A stretch of DNA of 25,740 nt from CAG-826 sp964546565 (GCA_964546565.1 CAZJKC010000022.1:1-25740), one strand, 5' to 3'. Shown: positions 8,140-16,103, counted from the stretch's first letter. Made by a program: numbers and translations. The notes: generated from the sequence alone by a model not told the origin.

Positions 8140-8437
8140 TATTATTTACAAAATATAACTAATATCTGTATAAAAAAACAAACGTTAATTAGAAAAAAAG
8201 CTTATTCTAAGTCATCATAATTGAAAGTATATTGATTTTACGTCCAACTTTCAAATAAATGGGGGATTTTTATGGAATCAATTGCAAAAGTTAATAAATC
8301 ATAGAGAAAACGAAATGATGAAAATAATTATCGGCATTATGAGATGGTAAAAGCCATCTTCTTTTTTATTTGTATTATAATTATTTGTTTTCTATTGGAA
8401 AGTTAGTCGTAATTGTTACAAAAATATTAATAGAAAA
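8140..8437. other. Intergenic stretch with imperfect inverted repeat and tiny transcription unit
   Basis: There is no protein gene of normal size. Two inverted arms (8240-8260 and 8389-8410) match at about 16 of 19 positions around the core AACTTTC/GAAAGTT. A further 8-base inverted repeat, TTGAAAGT (8221-8228) with ACTTTCAA (8247-8254), overlaps the left arm. Inside are a TTGATT box (8232), a GGGGG ribosome-site-like run (8261-8265), a 10-codon frame from ATG 8272 and a plus-strand terminator. The whole could be a MITE-like remnant or a small RNA unit. Confidence 0.35.
8342..8368 (+). terminator. Plus-strand intrinsic terminator
   Basis: AGATGG (8342-8347), loop TAAAAG, CCATCT (8354-8359), then a T6 run. 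There is no T run on the other strand, so it serves a plus-strand transcript although both flanking genes are on the minus strand. Confidence 0.6.
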
Positions 8438-9742
8438 TCAATCGAGTATCTTTTTAATTTGATCAACCATATATAAAGGTAAATTAATAACCCAATCTTC
8501 TTTTTTATAATCCATTAATGAAGAACGTATAGCTATTCGGGGTTGATATTTTTCATAATATGTTTTTAAACTCTTTGCTTTTAAATTGACTTCCGCTTTT
8601 ACTTCAAGAGGAATGATTGAATCATTTGTATTAATAACAAAATCTACTTCACATGAACCTCTATCATTAGAGTAATAATAAAGATAATAATCATCAACAC
8701 CTTGTAATTGTTGACATACATATTGTTCTGTTAAAGCTCCTTTAAATTCTACAAAAAGAGCATTACCATCAAGCAAAGTTTGCTGAGACAATCCCACCAT
8801 ACATCCTAAAAGGCCTATATCAACAATATACAATTTAAAAGCTCTAAAATCTTCATAAGCTTTAAGCGGAATATGCGCAGCATTAACACGATTAATCTTA
8901 TGAATTAGTCCACAATCACTAAGCCACATAATAGCCATTTCATATTCTTTGGCGCGGCTACCTTCTTTTATTAGTCCATAAACAAACTTTTTCTTTTCTT
9001 TGGTTAATTGCGATGGAATACTATTCCACACCATTCGCAATCGAGGCACAATGGCATTTGGAGCATGCTTAGAAAAATCTTGCTCATATGACATAAGAAT
9101 GCGCCTTTGTATAGCGCGGACTTGATTTAAATCTTTACTTTCAATAAAGCATTGAACGGCCTCCGGCATACCACCGACAAAATAATATTGTTTTAACGCA
9201 TCAATATATACTTGTTTGAAACTTGTGATCATTTTAAAGTCATGACTATCAAGCAACTCAACATATTTTTCTTTACCCATTGCCATTAAAAATTCTTTAA
9301 ATGATAATGGATATAATTGCATGAAATCAACTTTCCCAACAGGAAAAGAAGTTCCTTGATGTAAAGCAATACCTAGTAAAGAACCTGCACATACAATATG
9401 ATATTGCGGGGCATTTTCATAAAAATATTTAAGTGATGCTAAAGCTTTTGGCACTTCTTGCACTTCATCAAAAATTAATAAAGTGTTATCCGAATTTATT
9501 TTGCTTCCTGCATACAATTCTATGCCCATAATTATGCGTTCAACATCTAAATCAATCGCAAATAACTCCGCCATTATATTATTAGAATCGAAATTAATAT
9601 AAATAGTATTTTCGTATGCCTTACTTCCAAATTCTTTTAAAAGCCAGGTTTTGCCAACTTGACGAGCTCCTTCAACAATTAAAGGTTTACGATATTTACT
9701 ATTTTTCCATTGCATAAGTTTTTCTATTGCCACCCGATACAT
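8438..9742 (-). CDS. AAA_14 ATPase with DUF4143 nuclease-like C-terminus
   Basis: 434 residues from ATG 9742, which has AGGAGAT 8 bases upstream; an in-frame TTG at 9760 overlaps that site and is rejected. The N-terminal AAA_14 domain has Walker A GARQVGKT (25-32), Walker B LLIFDEVQE (88-96) and a sensor-like CAGSLLG segment. The C-terminal DUF4143 domain carries a PD-(D/E)XK-like pattern, D367 in CEVDFV and E380-x-K382 in PLEVKA. The family is abundant in Bacteroides, Firmicutes and Archaea and no member has a well-established substrate; a DNA-linked ATPase/nuclease is the usual prediction. It is monocistronic as far as can be seen: nothing joins it on either side on the same strand within 350 bases. 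The key ATPase residues are intact. Confidence 0.85.
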   Translation of the reverse strand: MYRVAIEKLMQWKNSKYRKPLIVEGARQVGKTWLLKEFGSKAYENTIYINFDSNNIMAELFAIDLDVERIIMGIELYAGSKINSDNTLLIFDEVQEVPKALASLKYFYENAPQYHIVCAGSLLGIALHQGTSFPVGKVDFMQLYPLSFKEFLMAMGKEKYVELLDSHDFKMITSFKQVYIDALKQYYFVGGMPEAVQCFIESKDLNQVRAIQRRILMSYEQDFSKHAPNAIVPRLRMVWNSIPSQLTKEKKKFVYGLIKEGSRAKEYEMAIMWLSDCGLIHKINRVNAAHIPLKAYEDFRAFKLYIVDIGLLGCMVGLSQQTLLDGNALFVEFKGALTEQYVCQQLQGVDDYYLYYYSNDRGSCEVDFVINTNDSIIPLEVKAEVNLKAKSLKTYYEKYQPRIAIRSSLMDYKKEDWVINLPLYMVDQIKKILD

Positions 9743-9775
9743 ATAACTATCTCCTATCAATAATTCTCATCATTA

Positions 9776-9803
9776 TTATTACATTTAAACACAAAAAATA
9801 CAA
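9776..9803 (-). promoter_or_regulatory. Possible promoter of AAA_14/DUF4143 gene
   Basis: TTGTAT (9803-9798), a 16-base spacer and TAATAA (9781-9776) on the minus strand, about 34 bases before the start. It is only a moderate match in very AT-rich DNA. Confidence 0.3.
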
Positions 9804-10038
9804 CGAATTATTGCTTCAATACTACACTTTTTACACCGAATAATGTTTTGAAAATTATCTTAGTTGCTTTTTAGAGTGTTTATTCTTTTCTACTATTAAT
9901 TCCTTATTCTTGTTAAAGATAGCTTATCATTTATCGTTAAAAGAAAAGAACAAGCGATTAAATTGCTCACAATATTCTTTATTTAACTTTTCTTATGGAT
10001 AAAAATAATTTTACTATCCGAAAACATAAATACAAATC
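9804..10038. other. AT-rich gap between divergent genes
   Basis: This is the middle of the 395-base space between the AAA_14 gene (minus) and the orphan gene (plus). No ORF above 30 codons with a ribosome binding site and no strong hairpin was found by eye; it holds only the two outward promoters at its edges. Confidence 0.5.
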
Positions 10039-10067
10039 TTGAATCAACAATAATTTCATAATATACT
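10039..10067 (+). promoter_or_regulatory. Promoter of orphan acidic gene
   Basis: TTGAAT (10039-10044), a 17-base spacer and TATACT (10062-10067) are a near-consensus sigma-A pair. The implied leader to the ATG at 10138 is about 63 bases. Confidence 0.5.
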
Positions 10068-10137
10068 TTTTTTGTTAAGACAAATTATTAAATCTTGCAG
10101 ACCCTAATTTAATAAGAATTAGAAAGGAAAAAAATAT

Positions 10138-11574
10138 ATGAAAATAAACCGAAAAATAGCTCTACAAATTATGGAAGATAGAATTAAAACGGCCGATATT
10201 GATGAACTAAATAGCACCATCATAGAATTGTTTTCATTACTTTCTAATAATCAAATGTCAAATTATTTAGAAAAAAAGGGAATTAATATCCTCGCTGACT
10301 ATGGAATTGACGAAAAGGAATTAAAAGATGTTATAGATAATATAGATGATGGTGAGTATTATATATCAGAGTTACAAATATATGATAACGAGCCTTGGTG
10401 TGAATCCGATAGCGAGTATCGTGATTCCTTTGATATTCTTCCTGTTCTTGCTCAAGCAGTAGATTATTGTTTGATTTTATTTGAAAAGCATCAATATGAA
10501 AAGTTTTTAGAATTAGAAAAACAATTATTATCCTTGAATATAGATTTTCAACTATTCGATGAATATGATGATGATTATTGCGAAATCAATAGCTACGATT
10601 TAAAAGATACTTTTTATTTTTTAGATTACAACGAACATTCTAAAAAAATGACAACCATAAAAAACATGGTATTTTCCATTGTTGGTACTCAAGATTATGA
10701 TTATGAAAGCTTTATTTCGATGTTTGAAACAATAAATTTTTATGATCTTAACACCATTGATGAAATTTTAAATTTTGTATCCGACAAAGATAAATTTTTA
10801 AATAATATAAAAGCCTTATTGAAAGATGATTTAAATAAAAACAATCTCCCATCTTCATTAGTACCGCTACTGCTCGATTTCGCTAACGATGAAAAATTAT
10901 TCAAAGCATATGCTTATAATGGTGAACCACCCTCATTAAAACTATTTGATATGTACTACCAATATATGGAAAGCAATAATAAAGATATCACTAGCGTCAT
11001 AGATTCCGCTATTAAAATATTTCCCATTAATATACATATTGAAAAATATGCTAAAATAGCAGTTCAATTAGATGATTCTAATGAGGAATACAAAATTGCT
11101 TTATATAATGCCAATTATTTGAATGACGATAATTTCTTTGAATTATATAAAATAAGCGACAAAAACAAAGTACTAGAAATCTTAAAAAAGAATTTCCATC
11201 TTGCTTTAGCGACTTTAGATTTTAAATATATTGATAATCTCAGTGTCGGTGAATTATTAAAATTATTAGAATTGCTTTCAGATAATTATCAAAATCATGG
11301 ATATGATGAAAGAACAATTATTAATATCAAAAAATGGTTGAATTCTATCACTATAACAGATGATTTTTTGAAAAAACTTTGTGATTATACTTTTGAAAAA
11401 TTAGATATAGAATGCCAATATATTCTAGGGAACAAAATAAAAGATGAATATTATTCATTAGCTAATCATGTTATTAGATTAGATTACTATAAGAATGGTA
11501 TTGCTAATGACTATTATAATAAATATAACCGCTACAAATGTTTTAGAGAATGTCTAAAAAAATATAAAATATAA
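10138..11574 (+). CDS. Orphan acidic, alpha-helical protein of unknown function
   Basis: 478 residues, ATG 10138 with AAAGGA 9 bases upstream. I do not recognise the family. The protein is rich in Asp, Glu, Asn, Tyr and Leu, has no signal peptide and no membrane helix, and appears to be a continuous array of helices, possibly HEAT- or TPR-like solenoid in the second half (about 250-470). A very acidic patch lies at 88-150 (for example FDEYDDDYCE). No catalytic motif is visible. It stands alone on its strand between minus-strand ATPase and AlbA_2 genes, with its own promoter and a strong hairpin terminator about 200 bases downstream. Its place in an accessory stretch makes a defence or regulatory role possible, but nothing in the sequence proves it. 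Confidence 0.7.
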   Translation: MKINRKIALQIMEDRIKTADIDELNSTIIELFSLLSNNQMSNYLEKKGINILADYGIDEKELKDVIDNIDDGEYYISELQIYDNEPWCESDSEYRDSFDILPVLAQAVDYCLILFEKHQYEKFLELEKQLLSLNIDFQLFDEYDDDYCEINSYDLKDTFYFLDYNEHSKKMTTIKNMVFSIVGTQDYDYESFISMFETINFYDLNTIDEILNFVSDKDKFLNNIKALLKDDLNKNNLPSSLVPLLLDFANDEKLFKAYAYNGEPPSLKLFDMYYQYMESNNKDITSVIDSAIKIFPINIHIEKYAKIAVQLDDSNEEYKIALYNANYLNDDNFFELYKISDKNKVLEILKKNFHLALATLDFKYIDNLSVGELLKLLELLSDNYQNHGYDERTIINIKKWLNSITITDDFLKKLCDYTFEKLDIECQYILGNKIKDEYYSLANHVIRLDYYKNGIANDYYNKYNRYKCFRECLKKYKI

Positions 11575-11770
11575 TAATTAAATTCTTCATCAACTAACCT
11601 TTTTATATATCATTAACATATATTTATTAATGTAAAACGATGTAAAAATAAGTAATTAGAGTTACTTTAAAAACCATGCAAAGAATAATTAGTAAATAAT
11701 AAATATATTATATCTATTGGCTCTTCCAAACTAGGCTACAAGGAAATAATAAAATAAGTATAAACAACAT
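11575..11770. other. Untranslated stretch between orphan gene and its terminator
   Basis: Some 200 bases with no ORF; one weak 6-base hairpin CATTAA/TTAATG near 11611-11632. It may be a long 3' untranslated tail, or a small RNA ending at the downstream terminator. Confidence 0.35.
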
Positions 11771-11773
11771 ACA

Positions 11774-11820
11774 CCTAGTTGAAACAATCACATCAAACAA
11801 TTGTTTCGCTAGGGTTTTAT
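11774..11820 (+). terminator. Strong intrinsic terminator
   Basis: CCTAG plus GAAACAAT (11774-11788) pairs with ATTGTTTC plus CTAGG (11800-11813), 13 base pairs with a small internal bulge and an 11-base loop, followed by a TTTTATTT tail on the plus strand. Confidence 0.7.
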
Positions 11821-11880
11821 TTACATCAAAAATATTCTTATTAATTTAGCTATTATTGTTAATTATCAACTAATTATTGA

Positions 11881-12073
11881 TTTTATTACCAACCAAATCT
11901 TATCAAAAAGTTGGTAATAAAGTTGGTAATAAATAAAATTTGGTTGGTAATAAAGTTAATAATAAACCAAATTGTCCTTTTGTTTGCTTTTAAATTTTGA
12001 TACGTTTTTTGCAAAGTAGTGATGAGAGATGTTTAAAATAAAAAAACATTATCATCCTCGTAATCGATTAATT
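11881..12073. repeat. Left copy of ~200-base direct repeat flanking AlbA_2 gene 1 (DR1-L)
   Basis: 193 bases that match 13474-13687 at roughly 85 percent with a 21-base deletion. It contains the 12-base unit GTTGGTAATAAA at 11910-11921, 11922-11933 and 11943-11954, a variant GTTAATAATAAA at 11955-11966, and the inverted unit TTTATTACCAAC at 11882-11893. It ends on the stop codon region of the AlbA_2 gene. The deletion removes the -35 box present in the right copy, so this copy is probably not an active promoter. Confidence 0.9.
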
Positions 12074-13459
12074 TTTTACTTCCCAGTAACCGGATTTGTT
12101 GGAACCAATTCTTTCAATGTATCCAATATTTTTTAGATACACAATGTTTTTTTGGACCGCTGTAATGCTTATTCCAAGAATCATTGATAGCTGAGCTACG
12201 GTTATGTTTGGGTTATTTCTAACTTCAGACATTATTTTGCTTCTATTAGGCGTCATCCTAGCATCGATTTTGTTGTTAATTTTATTACCAGCTTTATTAC
12301 CAACCACATTGATCCAATTAAAAGGAATCGTAACAACTATAGAGTTTTGGTTAAAAGAAATTGCCTGCTGCCCATAGGTTTCGACAATCTTTGGTACCCC
12401 TCTGCCCGATTTCTCACTAATATGTAATTGAAGAAATATTTCAGATAGCTTCTCATTAACCGGAATAGATTCTCCCGAAAAAAAGCCCTCCATTGTTTGA
12501 GATGGCGCTAAAGTTCCTCTTGATAGAATTTCAATTCGATTGGAAAAAACGCTTATCATTGGTTCGTTACCCTCAACCCATTTGTTGTGAAGAACGGCGT
12601 TGATAATTGCCTCATTAAATGCCTTGCTCTCGAAAAGTGGAACATCTTTCCTTTCAACCACCCTGTTTCGCTCATCAACTTGAATCAAATTTAACACATC
12701 GCCATATCTAAGAAGCTCATCAAGAGTGTAAAGAAGACAGTTATATCCAAACTCACGAACAGAAAACAGATTTGACGCTTTGGTCTCCCCGTCGAAGATA
12801 GATACCCTCAATGGAATATGCGAGTTGTCAGAAAGAAGTTGGGCCTGGATATTGTATTTGCCATCTTCAGTTAGCAAACCAAGATTCTTTTTGAATGTTT
12901 CTTCCTTCAATAATATCCCCCTTGAACCATAGAATCCAAAGAGTTTATTAAATGTCAATTCTTGGTAATCCGATGGCGTGTTTACAATAGTTGGGTATCC
13001 CTCTCTTAGAACACGAAAAAGAAAGGCCTCACGTTCAGGGTACTTCATTATCTTTTCTTTACTTGATCCGACTCTAATAAATCTTTGACCATTCCAATCG
13101 ACAGGCATGGATTTTGCCGCTGATATAGTCAAAATAACCAGTCGTTTTCCCTGATACATTATTTCCTCAAAATCAATTTTCACGTTCTTGGATAGTTGCC
13201 TCTCAAGAAAATGTTTAAGCGGCTCGCCATGACTTGCGTTCTTATCGAAATCAAAATCAGTTCCAACAATTTCATGGCTTTTGTCGGCAATTCCCCAAAC
13301 CATATAAGCATTTTTCCTACCAACATAAGCAGCAGCATTAGACAATGCAGAAATATATTCTCCAAGCTCATTGTCATTATCAAAACTTTCTTTGAATTCG
13401 AACCATTCTTTCTCATATTGATATGAGCAAAGTTCATCAATTATTTCCTTACTTTCCAT
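12068..13459 (-). CDS. AlbA_2 / HATPase_c_4 / winged-helix protein (copy 1)
   Basis: 463 residues from ATG 13459, with AGGTGG 4-6 bases upstream; a TTG at 13489 is in frame but lies upstream of the predicted transcription start. An N-terminal AlbA_2 domain (DNA- or RNA-binding, Schlafen-like; about 15-130) begins EWFEFKESF and includes a SNAAAYVGRKNAYMVWGI stretch. The middle has the HATPase_c_4-like part with FNEAIINAVLHNKW (N box) and SNRIEILSRG. The linker VVGNKAGNKINNK (385-397) leads to a winged helix that ends YIERIGSNKSGYWEVKN. Proteins of this plan are usually called ATP-dependent transcriptional regulators; targets are seldom known. It is enclosed by direct repeats DR1-L and DR1-R, and the DNA coding for its linker is the same 12-base unit that fills those repeats. 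Autoregulation is likely from the inverted repeat across its promoter. Its base composition is somewhat less AT-rich than its neighbours. Confidence 0.85.
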   Translation of the reverse strand: MESKEIIDELCSYQYEKEWFEFKESFDNDNELGEYISALSNAAAYVGRKNAYMVWGIADKSHEIVGTDFDFDKNASHGEPLKHFLERQLSKNVKIDFEEIMYQGKRLVILTISAAKSMPVDWNGQRFIRVGSSKEKIMKYPEREAFLFRVLREGYPTIVNTPSDYQELTFNKLFGFYGSRGILLKEETFKKNLGLLTEDGKYNIQAQLLSDNSHIPLRVSIFDGETKASNLFSVREFGYNCLLYTLDELLRYGDVLNLIQVDERNRVVERKDVPLFESKAFNEAIINAVLHNKWVEGNEPMISVFSNRIEILSRGTLAPSQTMEGFFSGESIPVNEKLSEIFLQLHISEKSGRGVPKIVETYGQQAISFNQNSIVVTIPFNWINVVGNKAGNKINNKIDARMTPNRSKIMSEVRNNPNITVAQLSMILGISITAVQKNIVYLKNIGYIERIGSNKSGYWEVKN

Positions 13460-13473
13460 GTAACCACCTAACC

Positions 13474-13687
13474 TTTTATTACCAACCAAATCATATCAAA
13501 AAGTTGGTAATAAATCAATCTAGGTTGGTAATAAAGTTGGTAATAAATAAAATTTGGTTGGTAATAAAGTTAATAATAAATCAAATTATCCTCATGTTTG
13601 CTTTTGAATTTTGATACATTTTTTTGCAAAGTGATGATGAGAAGTGCTTAAAATCAAAAACATTAGCATTTTCGCAAGCGATTAATT
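13474..13687. repeat. Right copy of ~200-base direct repeat flanking AlbA_2 gene 1 (DR1-R)
   Basis: 214 bases that repeat 11881-12073. GTTGGTAATAAA occurs at 13503-13514, 13524-13535, 13536-13547 and 13557-13568, GTTAATAATAAA at 13569-13580, and the inverse TTTATTACCAAC at 13475-13486. This copy lies upstream of the AlbA_2 gene and holds its promoter. Confidence 0.9.
13475..13518 (-). promoter_or_regulatory. AlbA_2 gene 1 promoter spanned by 12-base inverted repeat
   Basis: TTGATT (13518-13513), a 17-base spacer and TATGAT (13495-13490) on the minus strand. A perfect 12-base inverted repeat, TTTATTACCAAC (13475-13486) and GTTGGTAATAAA (13503-13514), brackets the -10 region. This is a natural operator, or a hairpin if transcribed, and suits autoregulation by the winged-helix product. 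Confidence 0.5.
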
Positions 13688-13854
13688 ATAGAAAGAATAA
13701 CTAAGATTTTTTTATCAATTTTATCGTCTAGTTTCGAAAAAGAATTCTTTTAGCATTGATTTGTGTCACAATTCGGTAAAAATATTTGAAAAAGATATTT
13801 TTTCATGTGATCACCATCAAATCAACAATGGGTTATTGTACGATATAGCCGCTT

Positions 13855-14064
13855 TTATCGCCGCATTGAGACAGCTTTTTTAATATTTTCTTCTTTTTGG
13901 ATAACCTCTTCCGCATTTTTAAGTGCTTTTGGAAGCATTTCAACTTCGATTTGTTCATCTTCGTAAATATCGATAAGAAGTGATAACTTCTCGTTTAAGT
14001 CCAAAATTAAATCCCAAGAATTATCAATATCTTGATATTTTATAGGAATTTGTAAAATAGCTAT
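13855..14064 (-). CDS. Small acidic protein, possible gene with non-ATG start (or start-lost pseudogene)
   Basis: A 69-codon frame runs from an ATA codon at 14064 to TAA at 13855 with protein-like composition: hydrophobic start (AILQIPIKY), then SWDLILDLNEKLSLLIDIYEDEQ and a Lys/Glu-rich helical end. The ATA overlaps the TAG stop of the ATPase gene by two bases (ATAG), exactly where an ATG of a translationally coupled gene would be. An in-frame TAA lies just before it, so the frame cannot start further upstream. The first ATG within it is at codon 43. Either ATA/ATT is used as a weak start or an ancestral ATG was lost. I do not recognise the family; the operon position suggests a partner of the ATPase. 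Confidence 0.4.
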   Translation of the reverse strand: MAILQIPIKYQDIDNSWDLILDLNEKLSLLIDIYEDEQIEVEMLPKALKNAEEVIQKEENIKKAVSMRR

Positions 14065-15887
14065 TTAATATTCTCTGTCATTGCTGTATAAGGCAGTCCT
14101 TTAAGATATTCTGACACGTTCTTATAAAAAATACCTTTTTCGCCGCTATTAGTTTCTCCACGATAGAGAACATATTTCCTCTTAATCTTTCCAAAACGAC
14201 TTTCCGTCAAAGCAGCTTTTTCTTCATCCATTAAATGCTTTGCTTGATCATATATCATCTTATCGCTGTGCTTAATCTCATAAATATCACAGCAATGTTC
14301 TTGTTTATCATACACGACCATATCATATTCGCCAACAAGGAAGGACAACTTAAATACATCATATCTCTTATCTAATTTTTTCATTGTTTCAAATAAAACA
14401 ATTTCTTTTAACATTCTACCTTTGACTTCATCCAAAATACGATCACATACATACTTGCGTCCAATTTCATCAATGCTTGAAAAAATCTCGTCATTCTCCA
14501 ATGAATATATGAGAGCTTGTGCTTGACAATATCTCATTCCAGGCTGCAAAAATAAAATATTTTTTTTATCATTATTAGACTTGTTCGGAGACATCGTTTT
14601 TAAAGGACAATACTCAATCAATTCAAGTGCTTTTAAATATTCCTCGATTTCATAAGCATGCGTTTCCGTTACTTTAATGGTTAAATTAGATTTGTTCTTT
14701 ATATTTAAAATTTCCATTAAACGAGCAATTAGTGCTCCGCTATCGATTTTTTCTAAAATATATTGGTGCTTCCCCACCTGTTTACTTTGAATGAGATTTT
14801 TCTTTGCCAATGACAAATCATTCGAGACAAAATCTCTTTCCAACACTTCCAATACAAAACTATGATTCATATCTTCTATAACTCGATTGATCGCGTTCGT
14901 TAATTCGTTCTTTTTATAAAGGTCCTCCAAATGTCTGAAATGCCTTCCACTTTCATAGCATTTTAGGCTATGCTGAATATTTTCACAAATAGCTGTATCA
15001 ATGTATCTTCTCGTCGATTCATCATCTCTAAACGACACTTCTTCACTTTTTAATTCTTCATCATCAAAATCTATTTCTCCTGCTCGAAGTGTTCCACCAT
15101 ATCTGATATATTCGTCTATATCATCTATAGCTAATAATCTTGCGTGTTCACTATATGAAATCCAAGTAGTATGTATCATATATGTTCTGTCATACAATTC
15201 TTCGTGCATAGCAAGCCATAATCCCAACGAATCCGTTCCAGATAATACTATTCTTAATCCCATAGCCGCATAAATGTCAGATAAAACCGATGCTGTATCA
15301 ACAAAATCTTCCAAAAAAGTAACTTCATCAATAAATATATATCTATATCCATCTTGCATTAGTTTTTTTAAATCTCTATCAAGCATAGACATCGATTGGC
15401 CTTTTCGTGCCTTGATATACGCCGATTGATTGAACTGTTCATTATTCATTTCCCCTATTGCTTGATGTAACAAAGTTGTTTTTCCTGTTCTTCTTAAACC
15501 ATATAACGAACATACTCTTGGTGAATCATTTTCATGTAAATAACGATTAAGAGTAGAATAGCAATCCCTTTTATCCCATTGCATAGCATAAGCAACCATT
15601 TTTTTTAGTTCTTGTCCTACAATAACATTCATTTCATAATCAACTTTTTTCTTTGGATGAATTTTTGCTTGTTTTTTTAGTAATTTTATTTTTTTTTCGA
15701 GTTCTTTTCGCTTTGCTATCCCTTCTTTTATAGTTTCATATTCATCATCAGATATATATTGGCTTTTTATTTTTCCATTTTCCAACCATTGTAAATAATG
15801 CCGAACTTTACCTCCAATTCTTTTATTAGAGATATAACCTCTTGGCAATTCCGTGATAGCTTTTTCTAATTCATCAATCGTTTCCAT
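14061..15887 (-). CDS. AAA_14-type ATPase with DUF6788-like N-terminus and nuclease-like C-terminus
   Basis: 608 residues; ATG 15887 has GGGAGA 6-8 bases upstream. Residues 15-72 (PRGYISNKRIGGKVRHYLQW, then KSQYI and a Lys/Glu coiled region) resemble the small DUF6788-like segment that reads a Tyr/Lys-rich nucleic-acid-like partner. The AAA core follows: Walker A GLRRTGKT (130-137), Walker B YIFIDEV (183-189), sensor LSGTDS (215-220). The C-terminal third is longer than in the DUF4143 ATPase at 8438 but also ends in a PD-(D/E)XK-like pattern: E520 and D522 in GEYDMVV, E537-x-K539 in IYEIKH. Expected to be a DNA-linked ATPase of unknown target. It is preceded by an operator-rich promoter and followed, with overlapping stop, by a small ORF lacking ATG. 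Confidence 0.8.
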   Translation of the reverse strand: METIDELEKAITELPRGYISNKRIGGKVRHYLQWLENGKIKSQYISDDEYETIKEGIAKRKELEKKIKLLKKQAKIHPKKKVDYEMNVIVGQELKKMVAYAMQWDKRDCYSTLNRYLHENDSPRVCSLYGLRRTGKTTLLHQAIGEMNNEQFNQSAYIKARKGQSMSMLDRDLKKLMQDGYRYIFIDEVTFLEDFVDTASVLSDIYAAMGLRIVLSGTDSLGLWLAMHEELYDRTYMIHTTWISYSEHARLLAIDDIDEYIRYGGTLRAGEIDFDDEELKSEEVSFRDDESTRRYIDTAICENIQHSLKCYESGRHFRHLEDLYKKNELTNAINRVIEDMNHSFVLEVLERDFVSNDLSLAKKNLIQSKQVGKHQYILEKIDSGALIARLMEILNIKNKSNLTIKVTETHAYEIEEYLKALELIEYCPLKTMSPNKSNNDKKNILFLQPGMRYCQAQALIYSLENDEIFSSIDEIGRKYVCDRILDEVKGRMLKEIVLFETMKKLDKRYDVFKLSFLVGEYDMVVYDKQEHCCDIYEIKHSDKMIYDQAKHLMDEEKAALTESRFGKIKRKYVLYRGETNSGEKGIFYKNVSEYLKGLPYTAMTENIK

Positions 15888-15904
15888 ATAAGTCTCCCAT
15901 TTAT

Positions 15905-15941
15905 TTTAACCTATTATAACCTATAATAACCTATTTGTCTA
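15905..15941 (-). promoter_or_regulatory. Promoter overlaid by three 10-base repeats
   Basis: TAGACA (15941-15936), a 17-base spacer and TATAAT (15918-15913) on the minus strand. Three tandem units of the form TAACCTATTA/TAACCTATAA/TAACCTATTT (plus strand, about 15907-15936) have a 10-base period, so all lie on one face of the helix and cover the spacer and -10. This is a typical layout for a cooperative repressor, possibly the ATPase system's own regulator. Confidence 0.55.
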
Positions 15942-15987
15942 GTAAGGTTACATCTATTCTTAAAGTTATTATTGTCTTTCTACACAA

Positions 15988-16008
15988 TTAATTGGGCCAA
16001 TCAATTAA
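15988..16008. promoter_or_regulatory. Small palindrome TTAATTG/CAATTAA
   Basis: A 7-base inverted repeat with a 7-base GC-bearing centre, about 50 bases upstream of the ATPase promoter. No T run on either side, so it is not a terminator; a protein-binding site is possible. Confidence 0.25.
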
Positions 16009-16103
16009 GTAATTAATAATATGTTTATAAAGAAAACATAAATACTATTACGTAATGTTTTATTCAACATTATGAAAAATACTTTTTTTCCAGATCACCA
16101 TTA

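Noticed and set aside
13460..13489. TTG start for AlbA_2 gene 1 (Val-Gly-Asn-Lys leader)
   Set aside because: It is at or before the predicted transcription start; ATG 13459 has AGGTGG upstream. The leader codons arise only because the 12-base unit happens to read in frame.
11882..13580. Regularly spaced 12-base units that might be taken for a CRISPR array
   Set aside because: The units are contiguous or separated by 0-9 bases, are far too short and have no spacers; no Cas gene is present.
8438..15887. Prophage or integrative element
   Set aside because: No integrase, portal, terminase, replication or tRNA attachment site; the genes are only accessory ATPases and regulators.
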